Assembly (NCBI RefSeq): GCF_006210265.1
Contig: NZ_VCNC01000002.1
Location: forward strand, 434,001-498,000
Direction: 5' to 3'
DNA: 64,000 nt
Origin: Desulfovibrio sp. UCD-KL4C
Lineage (GTDB): Bacteria > Desulfobacterota > Desulfovibrionia > Desulfovibrionales > Desulfovibrionaceae
The notes under the pieces were generated by a model. That model made no database searches, had not been told where the DNA came from, and saw only the letters and a program-made list of their open reading frames with translations. A program made the translations under genes and the position numbers. Shown here piece after piece: positions 53,369 to 62,391 of the stretch. Within the stretch, counting starts at the first letter, position 1. The number at the start of each line of letters is the position of its first letter.

Positions 53369-54379
53369 TCATGCTTTTTTATAAAGTAACACATGTTTAC
53401 TAGCAATAGCGTCCCACTCTCGAGCAATCAGGGATTCTTTTAATACCCTAATGTTAGGAACCTTAGCTCTTTTCCCTATAAGTATATCCTTTACAAGCTC
53501 TCCAGCTTCCTCAAAAGTATTGCAATGCCATGTTGCCTGAGTCCACCAACTTGGAGTATTTGTACCGTGCTTAGTTATAAGCGAAAGGTTATGCTTAAGA
53601 CACGCCAAAGCAGAACCACGCTTATCTCCGACTCCAGTGGGAAAAGGTAAAAGCGCTATACTCGATTTGAGCAATTCGATGGAAACAGCCTCAGCATCCA
53701 TATTAAAAAGACACTGAATATTATAGAGTTGTGAATTTCGTTGGATAGATTTAGTCAATTCTCCTTCTGGATCGACCAGCGCTCCCATTAAAAGACACTC
53801 ACAATCAATACCCTGTTCGCGAAGATAGGCAACAGTTTGAAGATAGAATTCTATCCCTTTATTTTGGGCAATCTGTCCAAAATATACAAGTCTCGGTCTC
53901 TGTACTACGGAGTCCGCCTTGAGTGAGACATCGATATTATTACCAATAGGAATAATATTGTAAGCACTCTTTTTCCAAGGAAATATTTTCTGAAAAACAT
54001 TTCGTTCGTGTTCATTTGTAAAAATGATATTACTGGTCAGCAAGCTAGCCGGAAGAAAATAATACTTTCGAACGATATGAAATTGTTCATATTCATGAAG
54101 TGTGATGAACGCCTTAGATGGAGACATTAAAAGTGGAAGTAAGGCCGGTGCTAAAGATTTCCCCATGCCCAATGTTGGGTACTGTAAATGAAAAATACAA
54201 TCTTTATCACTTTCGTAGCGGAGCCGTATCCGTTTTATAAAACTGAACGACCACGTAGTTGTTTTTTCGACAACTGTTTCGAATCCCATTCGCGAGACAG
54301 CTGCAGCCAACTTATTCGCATAATCAACGACACCACATAACGAATTTGGTTCTGCGGTAACAAGATAAACAACTTTCAC
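53369..54379 (-). CDS. GT4-type glycosyltransferase
   Basis: A 336-residue GT-B protein. The start, KVVYLVTAEPNSLCGVVDYANKLA, is typical of the acceptor domain, and LVYFGQIAQNKGIEFYLQTV marks the donor domain. The conserved C-terminal glutamate motif is weak, so it may be a divergent transferase. The start is GTG, 2 bases after the pyruvyltransferase stop (TAG), so the two are coupled. It is the last gene of the minus-strand half, convergent with the Wzy-like gene. Confidence 0.78.
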   Translation of the reverse strand: MKVVYLVTAEPNSLCGVVDYANKLAAAVSRMGFETVVEKTTTWSFSFIKRIRLRYESDKDCIFHLQYPTLGMGKSLAPALLPLLMSPSKAFITLHEYEQFHIVRKYYFLPASLLTSNIIFTNEHERNVFQKIFPWKKSAYNIIPIGNNIDVSLKADSVVQRPRLVYFGQIAQNKGIEFYLQTVAYLREQGIDCECLLMGALVDPEGELTKSIQRNSQLYNIQCLFNMDAEAVSIELLKSSIALLPFPTGVGDKRGSALACLKHNLSLITKHGTNTPSWWTQATWHCNTFEEAGELVKDILIGKRAKVPNIRVLKESLIAREWDAIASKHVLLYKKA

Positions 54380-54381
54380 TG

Positions 54382-55719
54382 CTAGGATTCACCTTGCGCT
54401 GCCGCTGCCAGAATAAACTCAAAGTTCTTATATGACAGTGCCATGATGCTTGGAAGATTGTTTTCGACGCACTGTTTAATCTCTACATTTTCATCCAAAA
54501 AACGTAGAATCATTTTTTCTAGCGCATCAGATTCAAGTATTTCCTGCGGAGACAGTAATAACCAGTTGGGAAGATTAAAATGACGAAAAAGGCCTTGAAA
54601 TTTATCTTGATATGTAATTGCTGCAACTGGCCTTCCCATACCAAGGCTCCCGATAGCAAGATGCATTCGAGCAGTGATGACTCCGTCAACTTGACCAACA
54701 GCAGCCTTTAGTTCAGAAGCTGTATAATTCTTTTCTACGGTCAGGATATTATCACCCACCCCTCTTTTAGTTAGTTCTGCTGCAAGCGGAAGCAGACAAT
54801 CATTATCACCGACATCTTTACGAAAATCATGTGGAAGAAAGAACCATCGTACAGATCTGCTACTAGAAACAGCTTCGATAGCTCGGGCTGCCGCATCTAT
54901 AAGATTTTGAACTTGCTTAGAAGATCCTTTTTTAAAAAGCATGGGGTGAATATTGAATACGATAGCCAATGCATTTTCTGCGTGAGCTTTCTCAACCCAT
55001 TCTTTTACCTCATCTGCTAATTTACTTTTCAATTTGGGTTCAAGGTAAAATGCTGCATCTGCTACAAGTTGTGTTTTATGATCGCAAAAAGCTTCAAATC
55101 GGTCGAGAGAAACAGAGTCTCTCAAATTAATTTTTACGGCAGGATTTGCCAGCTCGAAAACTTGTTTTAACAAAAGACTAGGCGTTTTATTAAAACTAAA
55201 ACCAAGAATTACAGACCGTGCTCCTAAGCGGGAGGCAATATCTGCAAACATAATTGCATGAAGAGGAAGATATGAATTGTAGTAACCATCCATAACATCT
55301 GCCCCGACAACGACTAAAGCATCTGGTGATAAAGCTTTCAACTCTTGGAGAATCCTTGAGGGAGAGAAAGCATGCTTCCAAATCTCAAGCGGTATTAATC
55401 CTTTTTTTTGTGCTTCCTTGCTGGCCTCGTTAGATCCAGTTACAATATTGATTTGAGCATGTGGATTGTTCTTAGTAACCAAGTTGAGTAATGCATCGAT
55501 CATGGCATCATCCCCCCTTGAACCTGTAAGAGTATACGGATCAGAAGGTATTATGAGAAAAACATTATTTTGAGTACTTTGCGGAGCTATTGGCATAGAT
55601 GAAATAAGACTTTGCCAAGATCGAATAGTTGGTTTCCAGATAAAGTGTCGTTTTACCGTCCGAAGAAATGGAAAAAGGCTTAATATCCCTTTTCTGAGGG
55701 GATTTTCAAAATTTATCAT
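54382..55719 (-). CDS. Polysaccharide pyruvyl transferase family protein
   Basis: A 445-residue protein with the CsaB-type family pattern: IPSDPYTLTGSRGDDAMIDALL near the N-terminus, then LVVVGADVMDG, and a C-terminal VDGVITARMHLAIGSLGMGRPVAAI. Members add pyruvate ketals from PEP to polysaccharide sugars. The sugar target is unknown. It is followed by the GT4 gene and separated from the AAA ATPase gene by 152 bases. Confidence 0.85.
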   Translation of the reverse strand: MINFENPLRKGILSLFPFLRTVKRHFIWKPTIRSWQSLISSMPIAPQSTQNNVFLIIPSDPYTLTGSRGDDAMIDALLNLVTKNNPHAQINIVTGSNEASKEAQKKGLIPLEIWKHAFSPSRILQELKALSPDALVVVGADVMDGYYNSYLPLHAIMFADIASRLGARSVILGFSFNKTPSLLLKQVFELANPAVKINLRDSVSLDRFEAFCDHKTQLVADAAFYLEPKLKSKLADEVKEWVEKAHAENALAIVFNIHPMLFKKGSSKQVQNLIDAAARAIEAVSSSRSVRWFFLPHDFRKDVGDNDCLLPLAAELTKRGVGDNILTVEKNYTASELKAAVGQVDGVITARMHLAIGSLGMGRPVAAITYQDKFQGLFRHFNLPNWLLLSPQEILESDALEKMILRFLDENVEIKQCVENNLPSIMALSYKNFEFILAAAAQGES

Positions 55720-55871
55720 GATTGTTACTCATATTTTAATGTAGCCATTTTTTTACACCCTGCGCGACTTGACTGATTGCATTTTACGCGACATCATTAT
55801 CGTGCGTAACATACTTACTTTAAAGAGAATATGCTGATTTACATAAGTTTTTTTGAGGGGTATTATCTGTT

Positions 55872-56855
55872 TTACTTCGATTGGGTGATCCGCTTTATGG
55901 TCTTAATAATCCTTATTAATGTACGTTTCACTATATCCTGTGATTTTTCAAGGCTTGCAACACGCCTCTGTAGATCTTCAATATATTCAGCCGTAACATC
56001 ACTGTCATAAGTATCCACGGTTGAAGGCAAAATGAGAAGCCCTTCCTCTATTCGTTCCTTTGAAAAATTTTCAACGACTTCTCCAGTAATAGGCTTAATA
56101 TCATCCGCAAAACCGTAAATAAGTGCACCTTCACATATAACATTAATATTGCGTGGCACACCATGGGAATATTCATAAACTTTTTTTACAGCTTCATCTG
56201 TAAAAATTGTAGAAGGATCTTCAACACCGCCTTGACGCAACCGATAATAAATATACTCGCTTACTTCCTGTTCTCTAAGTCGGCCTAGATGAGCGCTGAC
56301 TACGATTCTCTGTACTATTTGACTATAGCGAGCACGTCTAAGTCTCGATCGAAAACCGGATTGTCCGACCATCAAAATAGAAATCAGATTTTCCTTACCA
56401 GCCTGAAGGTTTGAAATCATACGAACTTGTTCTAAAGCTTCATCACTAAGAGTCTGAGCTTCATCAAGCACCAATAAAACTTTCTTTTCTTCCGCAGTAT
56501 AAATATTCAATAAAAATTGCTGCAATGCAGCCATGCATGACGCAGGAGTTGGATTTTCAGGAATAGGCCCTTCAAGCTCTCCTAAAATCATTTCAACAAT
56601 AGACTCGCCGGCAACAGCAGTATTAAAAACAACACCGACAATCGTATCGTCACTCATGTCAACAACAAGTTTATAAATGATAGAGGTTTTACCGGTACCG
56701 GCATCACCTGTAAGTAAAATAAGGCTGTCACCATTCATAAGACCATACTCAATATGAGTAATAGCCTGCTGATGCCAAGGGCTTAAATAAAAGAAATCAG
56801 GATCAGGAAGTATATTAAAGGGCTTTTCTTTCAACCCGTAAAATTCACGATACAT
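55872..56855 (-). CDS. AAA ATPase of the exosortase/PEP-CTERM exopolysaccharide system (ExeA-like)
   Basis: A 327-residue AAA protein that begins MYREFYGLKEKPFNILPDPDF, the usual start of the GspA/ExeA-like ATPase group (PEP-CTERM system ATPase). Walker A is GDAGTGKT (about 47-54), Walker B KVLLVLDEAQ. A C-terminal coiled-coil follows. Its role in the system is unproven. It follows the tyrosine autokinase gene by 11 bases. Confidence 0.85.
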   Translation of the reverse strand: MYREFYGLKEKPFNILPDPDFFYLSPWHQQAITHIEYGLMNGDSLILLTGDAGTGKTSIIYKLVVDMSDDTIVGVVFNTAVAGESIVEMILGELEGPIPENPTPASCMAALQQFLLNIYTAEEKKVLLVLDEAQTLSDEALEQVRMISNLQAGKENLISILMVGQSGFRSRLRRARYSQIVQRIVVSAHLGRLREQEVSEYIYYRLRQGGVEDPSTIFTDEAVKKVYEYSHGVPRNINVICEGALIYGFADDIKPITGEVVENFSKERIEEGLLILPSTVDTYDSDVTAEYIEDLQRRVASLEKSQDIVKRTLIRIIKTIKRITQSK

Positions 56856-56866
56856 ATAGACGACAC

Positions 56867-57778
56867 CTACTTAACATCAAGACTTTCTTTATATGTTTTA
56901 TTCAAAACAACGCCAACAATGTTACGCCCTTCTAAAAGCTTCATGGCCTTTTGAACATTTTCACGTGAAGTTTTACCCGCTTCTACAACAAAGATGATCC
57001 CGTCAACATAGCTCGAAAAGACAAGAGCATCCGGCGCATTTAATAAATCAGGGCAATCAAAAATTACATATCGATCAGGATACCTTTCTTTCATTTCAAT
57101 AATTAAATCCTGAAGCTTAGGTGAACCGAGAATTTCAGTTGAACCTCTTATAGGATCACCGGCAGGAAGAAATGACAACTTATTAATCCCCGGTTTTATT
57201 AAGAGATCAGGAACGGGAATATCGTGTAAAAGATAATCTGTCAGTCCACTATCGACTTCAATTCCAAGATATTTATGAATTGAAGGATCTCTCATATCTG
57301 TATCGACTAAAAGAGCGAACTGATCAACTTCACGCGCTAAGCTAATCGCAAGATTAATAGAAGTGATGGTTTTACCTTCACCTGGCATAGCGCTGGTAAC
57401 CATAAGAACATTATATCCTTTCTTCTTAGTCCTATGCAAAATCTGAGTCCTAAGAAGATTATAAATATCAGTAAACACAGGACTGCTGTTTTTTGTTAAA
57501 ATTCTATTTTTAGCAAGATTAAGTTCATCAAGAACAAGATCATCTTTAAAAAAAGAGCTGGGAACCATACACGAGGTTCCATCCTTTTCGTTATTTTTAG
57601 TAACATTACAATATGGTCCGACACAAGTTTTGGCATCAGGCACTTGTTTACGCACCGTGATTGATTCTTCCACTTCAAAAGGTTCTACATGAGAATCTCC
57701 CTTTGAAATCCAACTCTTCTCTTCTTCAATTCTTTTATTGCGTTTGGCTTTCTCAACAGCTTTGAGCAACTTGCTCAT
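56867..57778 (-). CDS. XrtA-associated tyrosine autokinase (CpsD/BY-kinase)
   Basis: A 303-residue cytosolic kinase with Walker A SAMPGEGKT (about 130-138), Walker A' LVDTDMRDPS and Walker B VIFDCPDLL. The BY-kinase normally partners the Wzz-like protein encoded next to it and controls chain length. The C-terminus lacks the usual tyrosine cluster, with only one Tyr in the last nine residues (NKTYKESLDVK). Confidence 0.86.
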   Translation of the reverse strand: MSKLLKAVEKAKRNKRIEEEKSWISKGDSHVEPFEVEESITVRKQVPDAKTCVGPYCNVTKNNEKDGTSCMVPSSFFKDDLVLDELNLAKNRILTKNSSPVFTDIYNLLRTQILHRTKKKGYNVLMVTSAMPGEGKTITSINLAISLAREVDQFALLVDTDMRDPSIHKYLGIEVDSGLTDYLLHDIPVPDLLIKPGINKLSFLPAGDPIRGSTEILGSPKLQDLIIEMKERYPDRYVIFDCPDLLNAPDALVFSSYVDGIIFVVEAGKTSRENVQKAMKLLEGRNIVGVVLNKTYKESLDVK

Positions 57779-57796
57779 GATAACTCCATATAATTA

Positions 57797-59545
57797 TTAA
57801 AAGTTCAAAACAATCTTGCGAAATAATTTTACTCCAATGATATCAAGTGGCATATAAAGAAAATGAACCGCCACCAGAGCAATTACAATTGCAAAAAATA
57901 TAGACACAATTATGAACCGTTTTCTATGGATAGTTGTTTTAGCTTCATCGGGACTTTCCCAATATGGAACCACTGCAAGAATCGGTAATTTAACAATTTC
58001 TGACAGCTCATCAGACCGTCGGATAGAACGGTCCATAAACTCGAAAAGAGATCCAACACCAATACCGACACCAAAAGCAATAATAAAACCAACTAAAACC
58101 AACAGGATTCTATTTGGGCGTATTGGTTTTTCAGGAACAATAGGAGGATCAATTAGAGTAAACTTTTCCGCAAGCTGACTTTGCTCAAGGCCTTTTGCCT
58201 CACGTGCAGACATTAATCTTGAATTAGTTTCTTGATATTTGGCTTGAGCATTATTATAATCTCGTAAAAGGATTTTATAGCCCTGTTCAACCTGAGGCGT
58301 ATCAGTCACCCTTTGTTGATATTCTAAATATTTTTTTCCTAAACCAGCATAAACTCTTTCAGCTTCTGCAATCTCAAGTTTAGTTGAAGTTACTTGAGTT
58401 TGAATTTGAATAAAACCAGGGTTATCCGGAACTGTCGGTGAGGGTTCAAAGTGATCTTCCTGAGAGGATTCCTTAAGCCGTTCCTTAAGAGCGTCAATCT
58501 GCCTTTTAAGCACAATAACATCAGGATACTTATCAGAATATTTTTTACTCAGAACATTTAGTTCCAGTTCTTTATCTTTAATTTCACGCTGAATATAATC
58601 TAAATTATCGACTACATTCACTTTCTTATCAAGCAAAGCAATTTGTCTTTTGAGAGAAATCACATCAGGGTAACGCTCAGAATATTTGGAAGTAAGAGTA
58701 ATATATTCCCTACGAAGTTTCTCAAGCTCTTCTTTAGAAGTTGCGAAACGTATACCTTCATTAGATATAACCCTTAAATTAGGGTCCATAGTGGATAACT
58801 GGCCTTCCAGATAAACCTTACGATTTTTAAGTGAAGAAATCTGCTGCAGAACCTTATCCATATCATTTTGCAGTCGCTCCATGCTGTTCATATTGTGAAC
58901 GAGCAACTCAGGCAATTCATTTACATGACTTTCTTTGAATTTAGCAATTTTAGATTCCAATTCAATAATTTCAGAACGTAGTTCTGTGAGCTGATGTTCA
59001 AGAAAATTAAAAGTGGATTTTGCCTTATCTTCACGTTCTTTAAGATTTTCTTTTAAAAAAAGTGAGGTAAGAATATTCGCAACCTGAGCAACTTTCTGAG
59101 GCCTCCGCCCTTCATACGCCAAGCTAAAAGCAATAGTCGCACTTGAAGGGCGACCAGAATATTGATTTCTTACTTCTGCAGTAATAGGTTCAAACTTAAT
59201 ATCTTCCCGCATTTTAAAAATGATTTCTTCCGTGGTATATTTACCAACCAAATCTGGATATAAATTAAATTTTTTGATAATATTAAGTAAATTTCCATTA
59301 CTCAAAACAACTTGAGCAATTGATTGCAAGCGCTCGTCTACAAAGCCTGTTACTGTTGTCTGTACCAAGTCTTGAGGAATAGCCTGATCCTCAATAAGGA
59401 TTGTGGCCGTTGATTTATATACTGGTGGCAAAATAAATGCCATGAAAACAATCAGCGAAAAAACAACAATGGCAGGAGTCAGAAACTGTGTCTTCCTACG
59501 CCTTAATACCTCTAAATAATATGCAACATCTAAACTTTGGTGCAT
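57797..59545 (-). CDS. XrtA-system polysaccharide chain-length determinant (Wzz/GNVR-type)
   Basis: A 582-residue inner-membrane co-polymerase. The N-terminal membrane helix (about 20-40) and a C-terminal one (about 550-570) flank a large periplasmic coiled-coil region. It contains the GNVR-like PEKPIRPNR motif near 465. The segment KYSxxYPDVIxLKRQI occurs twice (58625-58700 and 58490-58560 on the genome), an internal duplication in the coiled coil. It precedes the autokinase gene. Confidence 0.85.
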   Translation of the reverse strand: MHQSLDVAYYLEVLRRRKTQFLTPAIVVFSLIVFMAFILPPVYKSTATILIEDQAIPQDLVQTTVTGFVDERLQSIAQVVLSNGNLLNIIKKFNLYPDLVGKYTTEEIIFKMREDIKFEPITAEVRNQYSGRPSSATIAFSLAYEGRRPQKVAQVANILTSLFLKENLKEREDKAKSTFNFLEHQLTELRSEIIELESKIAKFKESHVNELPELLVHNMNSMERLQNDMDKVLQQISSLKNRKVYLEGQLSTMDPNLRVISNEGIRFATSKEELEKLRREYITLTSKYSERYPDVISLKRQIALLDKKVNVVDNLDYIQREIKDKELELNVLSKKYSDKYPDVIVLKRQIDALKERLKESSQEDHFEPSPTVPDNPGFIQIQTQVTSTKLEIAEAERVYAGLGKKYLEYQQRVTDTPQVEQGYKILLRDYNNAQAKYQETNSRLMSAREAKGLEQSQLAEKFTLIDPPIVPEKPIRPNRILLVLVGFIIAFGVGIGVGSLFEFMDRSIRRSDELSEIVKLPILAVVPYWESPDEAKTTIHRKRFIIVSIFFAIVIALVAVHFLYMPLDIIGVKLFRKIVLNF

Positions 59546-59560
59546 TCTAACTATAACCTC

Positions 59561-61222
59561 TTAATTTATCTCTGTAGGAAAAGAATATGAAAGCCCCACC
59601 CAAGTCTTAAACCTTTCATTTGCTACGCTTGAAACTTTGTTTTTATCTATTTTATAACTAAGCCCACAAGTCGCTTGCCAATCTTCTTTAAACTTCCAAG
59701 TAAAAACAGATTGAGTAAAAAAACCAGACGAACTATACTTTTTCCCATCCTGAATTCCATCAGATTCTATCTGCCAGACACTGTTCACCAGAGAATAATT
59801 TAAATAATCTGAAAATCTATAAAGATAAAATAGGTCTGCTTGGCTTATGACTTCATTTTCACCAGAACCTCCGGGCCTAATTCCCTGTGTAAGGGATGGA
59901 ATAATTTCAAAGGTAGGCTTTATATAACTTAACTCAGCTTTGAACTGGTACTTATAATTTACATCTTCAGGATTATTCGAATAATTAGATATAGTTACAC
60001 CAGGCCCTCCTTTAAAAGAGAGTTTAAGGTGTTCTGTGAATTTATGGTCAATACCTAAAACATTCTGAAACGTAACCTGATTACCAATCATATCGTCAAT
60101 TTCACGGCTATAATATGTATATGTACTAATAGCTCCGAGAAAGAGCGTAGTACGTTCATTATCTAAGGCATGCCCCCATACTACGTTAAAAACATTACTT
60201 AAATAATCTGAATCATACTTTCGTTCGTAATCAGTCTTATCGACAGTCAACAATATATTAATGTTATCTTTTTCAGTTACTCTCCAGTTCAGTTGTGGAG
60301 TAATTGCAGTTGTAAGAATAATTGACGGGTCTAGAGTAACTCCTCCTGCAGCATACGTATTCTGATCAAGATTATGGAAGCGAGTATGCACAACATCAAA
60401 TGAAGCATCTAATTTAGGTGAAAAATTGTGTTTACCGACAAGATTAATGTTGTAGTCATACCTATTCAATTCTTCATGATCAAAATAATTGCGATAAATT
60501 AAATCTCCACGAAGCTTAACTAAAGAATCCTCACCAATAACATTCAAAGTTAGAGCTGGCTTTATTTCTGTTACTAAATCACTAATATTCGCATAATCGA
60601 TATTACTATCATAAGTTTCGCGAACCGATATAGCCGTATTTGCTTTAACCAACGTTCCCGACAGTCCTACAGCCCTTTTAGGAGTTGTATAAAAACTAGT
60701 ATCTTGAGTCGTCCTTTGCAGTTTTGCTGCAACATTACCCTTCGGTAAAAGGGATACAGAAGAAAATGCTAGAGGTTTTGCATGAAAAGATTCGGAGTCT
60801 GTGCCTTTATTATCTACGGAAGAGTCATTTTTTTGTCGCACACTTGATTTTTTTTGACCTTCGTCGGAAGCATTCGCCTGTGCTACTTGTAAATGTTGTT
60901 TTACGTTATTTGTTGATTTTTTACTGACTATATTTTTATTGAAAGCCACTCTATAAACAGGACCGTCATCCACAATATAATCTAAGGGTTCAGCGTGTAG
61001 CACAACATGAGAAACAGGTTGTTTACGATTAGCAATATAATCAGAAGAAGAACTAGCTCTAATTTCAGGAGGATGAATAGTCAACATTCTGACAGACCCA
61101 AAAGGTTCATCCTGTTCAGCAAGCACACCATATACTGGTATCAGCAAAACACTGATAACCAGTATGCGCACAACTCGACAAACAAAATTGACCATCTCGA
61201 CCCCTGTAAAAAAATAGTCCAT
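59561..61222 (-). CDS. PEP-CTERM system-associated outer-membrane protein (beta-barrel, TIGR03016-like)
   Basis: An approximately 553-residue exported protein with a signal peptide (VCRVVRILVISVLLIPVYGVLA). After a low-complexity segment of about 120 residues comes a long region of alternating polar and aromatic residues ending in SYSF..EIN, typical of an outer-membrane barrel. It probably exports or anchors the polysaccharide. Possible starts are 61222 (ATG after GAGGTGG) and 61195 (ATG after AGGGG). The longer one is listed. Confidence 0.78.
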   Translation of the reverse strand: MDYFFTGVEMVNFVCRVVRILVISVLLIPVYGVLAEQDEPFGSVRMLTIHPPEIRASSSSDYIANRKQPVSHVVLHAEPLDYIVDDGPVYRVAFNKNIVSKKSTNNVKQHLQVAQANASDEGQKKSSVRQKNDSSVDNKGTDSESFHAKPLAFSSVSLLPKGNVAAKLQRTTQDTSFYTTPKRAVGLSGTLVKANTAISVRETYDSNIDYANISDLVTEIKPALTLNVIGEDSLVKLRGDLIYRNYFDHEELNRYDYNINLVGKHNFSPKLDASFDVVHTRFHNLDQNTYAAGGVTLDPSIILTTAITPQLNWRVTEKDNINILLTVDKTDYERKYDSDYLSNVFNVVWGHALDNERTTLFLGAISTYTYYSREIDDMIGNQVTFQNVLGIDHKFTEHLKLSFKGGPGVTISNYSNNPEDVNYKYQFKAELSYIKPTFEIIPSLTQGIRPGGSGENEVISQADLFYLYRFSDYLNYSLVNSVWQIESDGIQDGKKYSSSGFFTQSVFTWKFKEDWQATCGLSYKIDKNKVSSVANERFKTWVGLSYSFPTEIN

Positions 61223-61246
61223 CAAATTCCACCTCGAAGATGATGG

Positions 61247-61822
61247 CTAAGGTACAATAACTGTGTCCCCTGGCTTCAATAGAACATTCTGAGCAAGATT
61301 TGATCCATCAGCAAATTCATCATAATCAAAATTAACAGATTTTTGTGTCCCGTCAGGAAGTCTACTGACAACTTTAATACTTCCAGACGCAGCAAAAGGA
61401 CTTAATCCTCCTGACATGGCCAAAGCCTGAACAACGGAAAGCTTCTGTCCTAAAACCAAAACTTTTGGATTATTTACTTTCCCCATGACATAAACTTTAG
61501 GACTTTCAACCTTCCGAAGAATAACTGTAACCGGAGCATTTGGAACATACTCAACGATATGCTTTTCAATTTCCTGACGAAGCTCATCGACAGTTAGCCC
61601 GCCAGCTTTGAGGTCACCAGCAAGAGGAAAAGAAACACCACCATCAGGACGAACAACAACTTCGCGAACAAGTTCTTTATCTCCCCATACAGAAATTTCT
61701 ATAATATCCTCAGGCCCCAGCCGATAACCACTTTTAGATATAATTTGAGCAAAAGAATTACTACTTATCATAGCAAAAAAAACGGCAAGCAAAATGAGAA
61801 ATAAAAATTTTAAGTTTTTCAC
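61247..61822 (-). CDS. Polysaccharide export protein (Wza/EpsA-like)
   Basis: A 191-residue periplasmic/outer-membrane protein with a signal peptide (about 1-25) and the polysaccharide export domain (YRLGPEDIIEISVWGD ... VRPDGGVSFPLAGDL) followed by one SLBB repeat (VYVMGKVNNPKVLVLGQKLSVVQAL). It is short compared with E. coli Wza, as in exosortase-linked loci. No lipobox is obvious. Confidence 0.87.
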   Translation of the reverse strand: MKNLKFLFLILLAVFFAMISSNSFAQIISKSGYRLGPEDIIEISVWGDKELVREVVVRPDGGVSFPLAGDLKAGGLTVDELRQEIEKHIVEYVPNAPVTVILRKVESPKVYVMGKVNNPKVLVLGQKLSVVQALAMSGGLSPFAASGSIKVVSRLPDGTQKSVNFDYDEFADGSNLAQNVLLKPGDTVIVP

Positions 61823-61858
61823 GTATACCCCTATAACAATTAAATTATTTTAAATATT

Positions 61859-62377
61859 CTAAATATAAGTATTTTTTTTAAGATAATCCATGACAATTGC
61901 TACCGACTCTTCAAGGCTTTCATGATCAGTATGAACAACTCTTTCTGGCTTTACAGGAAGTTCATATGGATCTGAAATTCCGGTAAAATTCTTAATAATC
62001 CCTTTTTCAGCTTTTCGGTATAATCCCTTTGGATCTCTTTTTTTCAAAACATCCAAATGGCAATCGACAAAAACTTCGATATAATCTTCTATCAACTGAC
62101 GATTTTGCTCTCTGACTTCTGCATAGGGGGAAATCATAGCAACAATTGAGATAACACCGTGTTTATTAAGTAGCTTTGAAACAAAGCCAACCCTTTTAAC
62201 ATTAATATCACGATGTTCTTTTGAAAATGTAAGATCCTGAGCAAAATTATTTCTGATTATATCACCGTCAAGTAATTCAACTGCAAGATTACACTTTACA
62301 ATTTCTTCATACACCCGTGACGAAATTGAGGATTTCCCCGCACCTGAAAGACCTGTAAACCAGAGAGTAAAACTCAC
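61859..62377 (-). CDS. cysC: Adenylyl-sulfate kinase
   Basis: The enzyme phosphorylates APS to PAPS. The 172-residue protein has Walker A GLSGAGKSS (residues 9-17), LDGDIIRNNF, the FVDCHLDVLKKRDPKGLYRKA motif, and ends in a normal APS kinase C-terminus. The start is GTG at 62377, 15 bases after the glycosyltransferase stop. In an EPS operon it may supply PAPS for sulfation, but no sulfotransferase gene is in the window. Confidence 0.9.
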   Translation of the reverse strand: MSFTLWFTGLSGAGKSSISSRVYEEIVKCNLAVELLDGDIIRNNFAQDLTFSKEHRDINVKRVGFVSKLLNKHGVISIVAMISPYAEVREQNRQLIEDYIEVFVDCHLDVLKKRDPKGLYRKAEKGIIKNFTGISDPYELPVKPERVVHTDHESLEESVAIVMDYLKKNTYI

Positions 62378-62391
62378 TTAAGCCTCACCGG

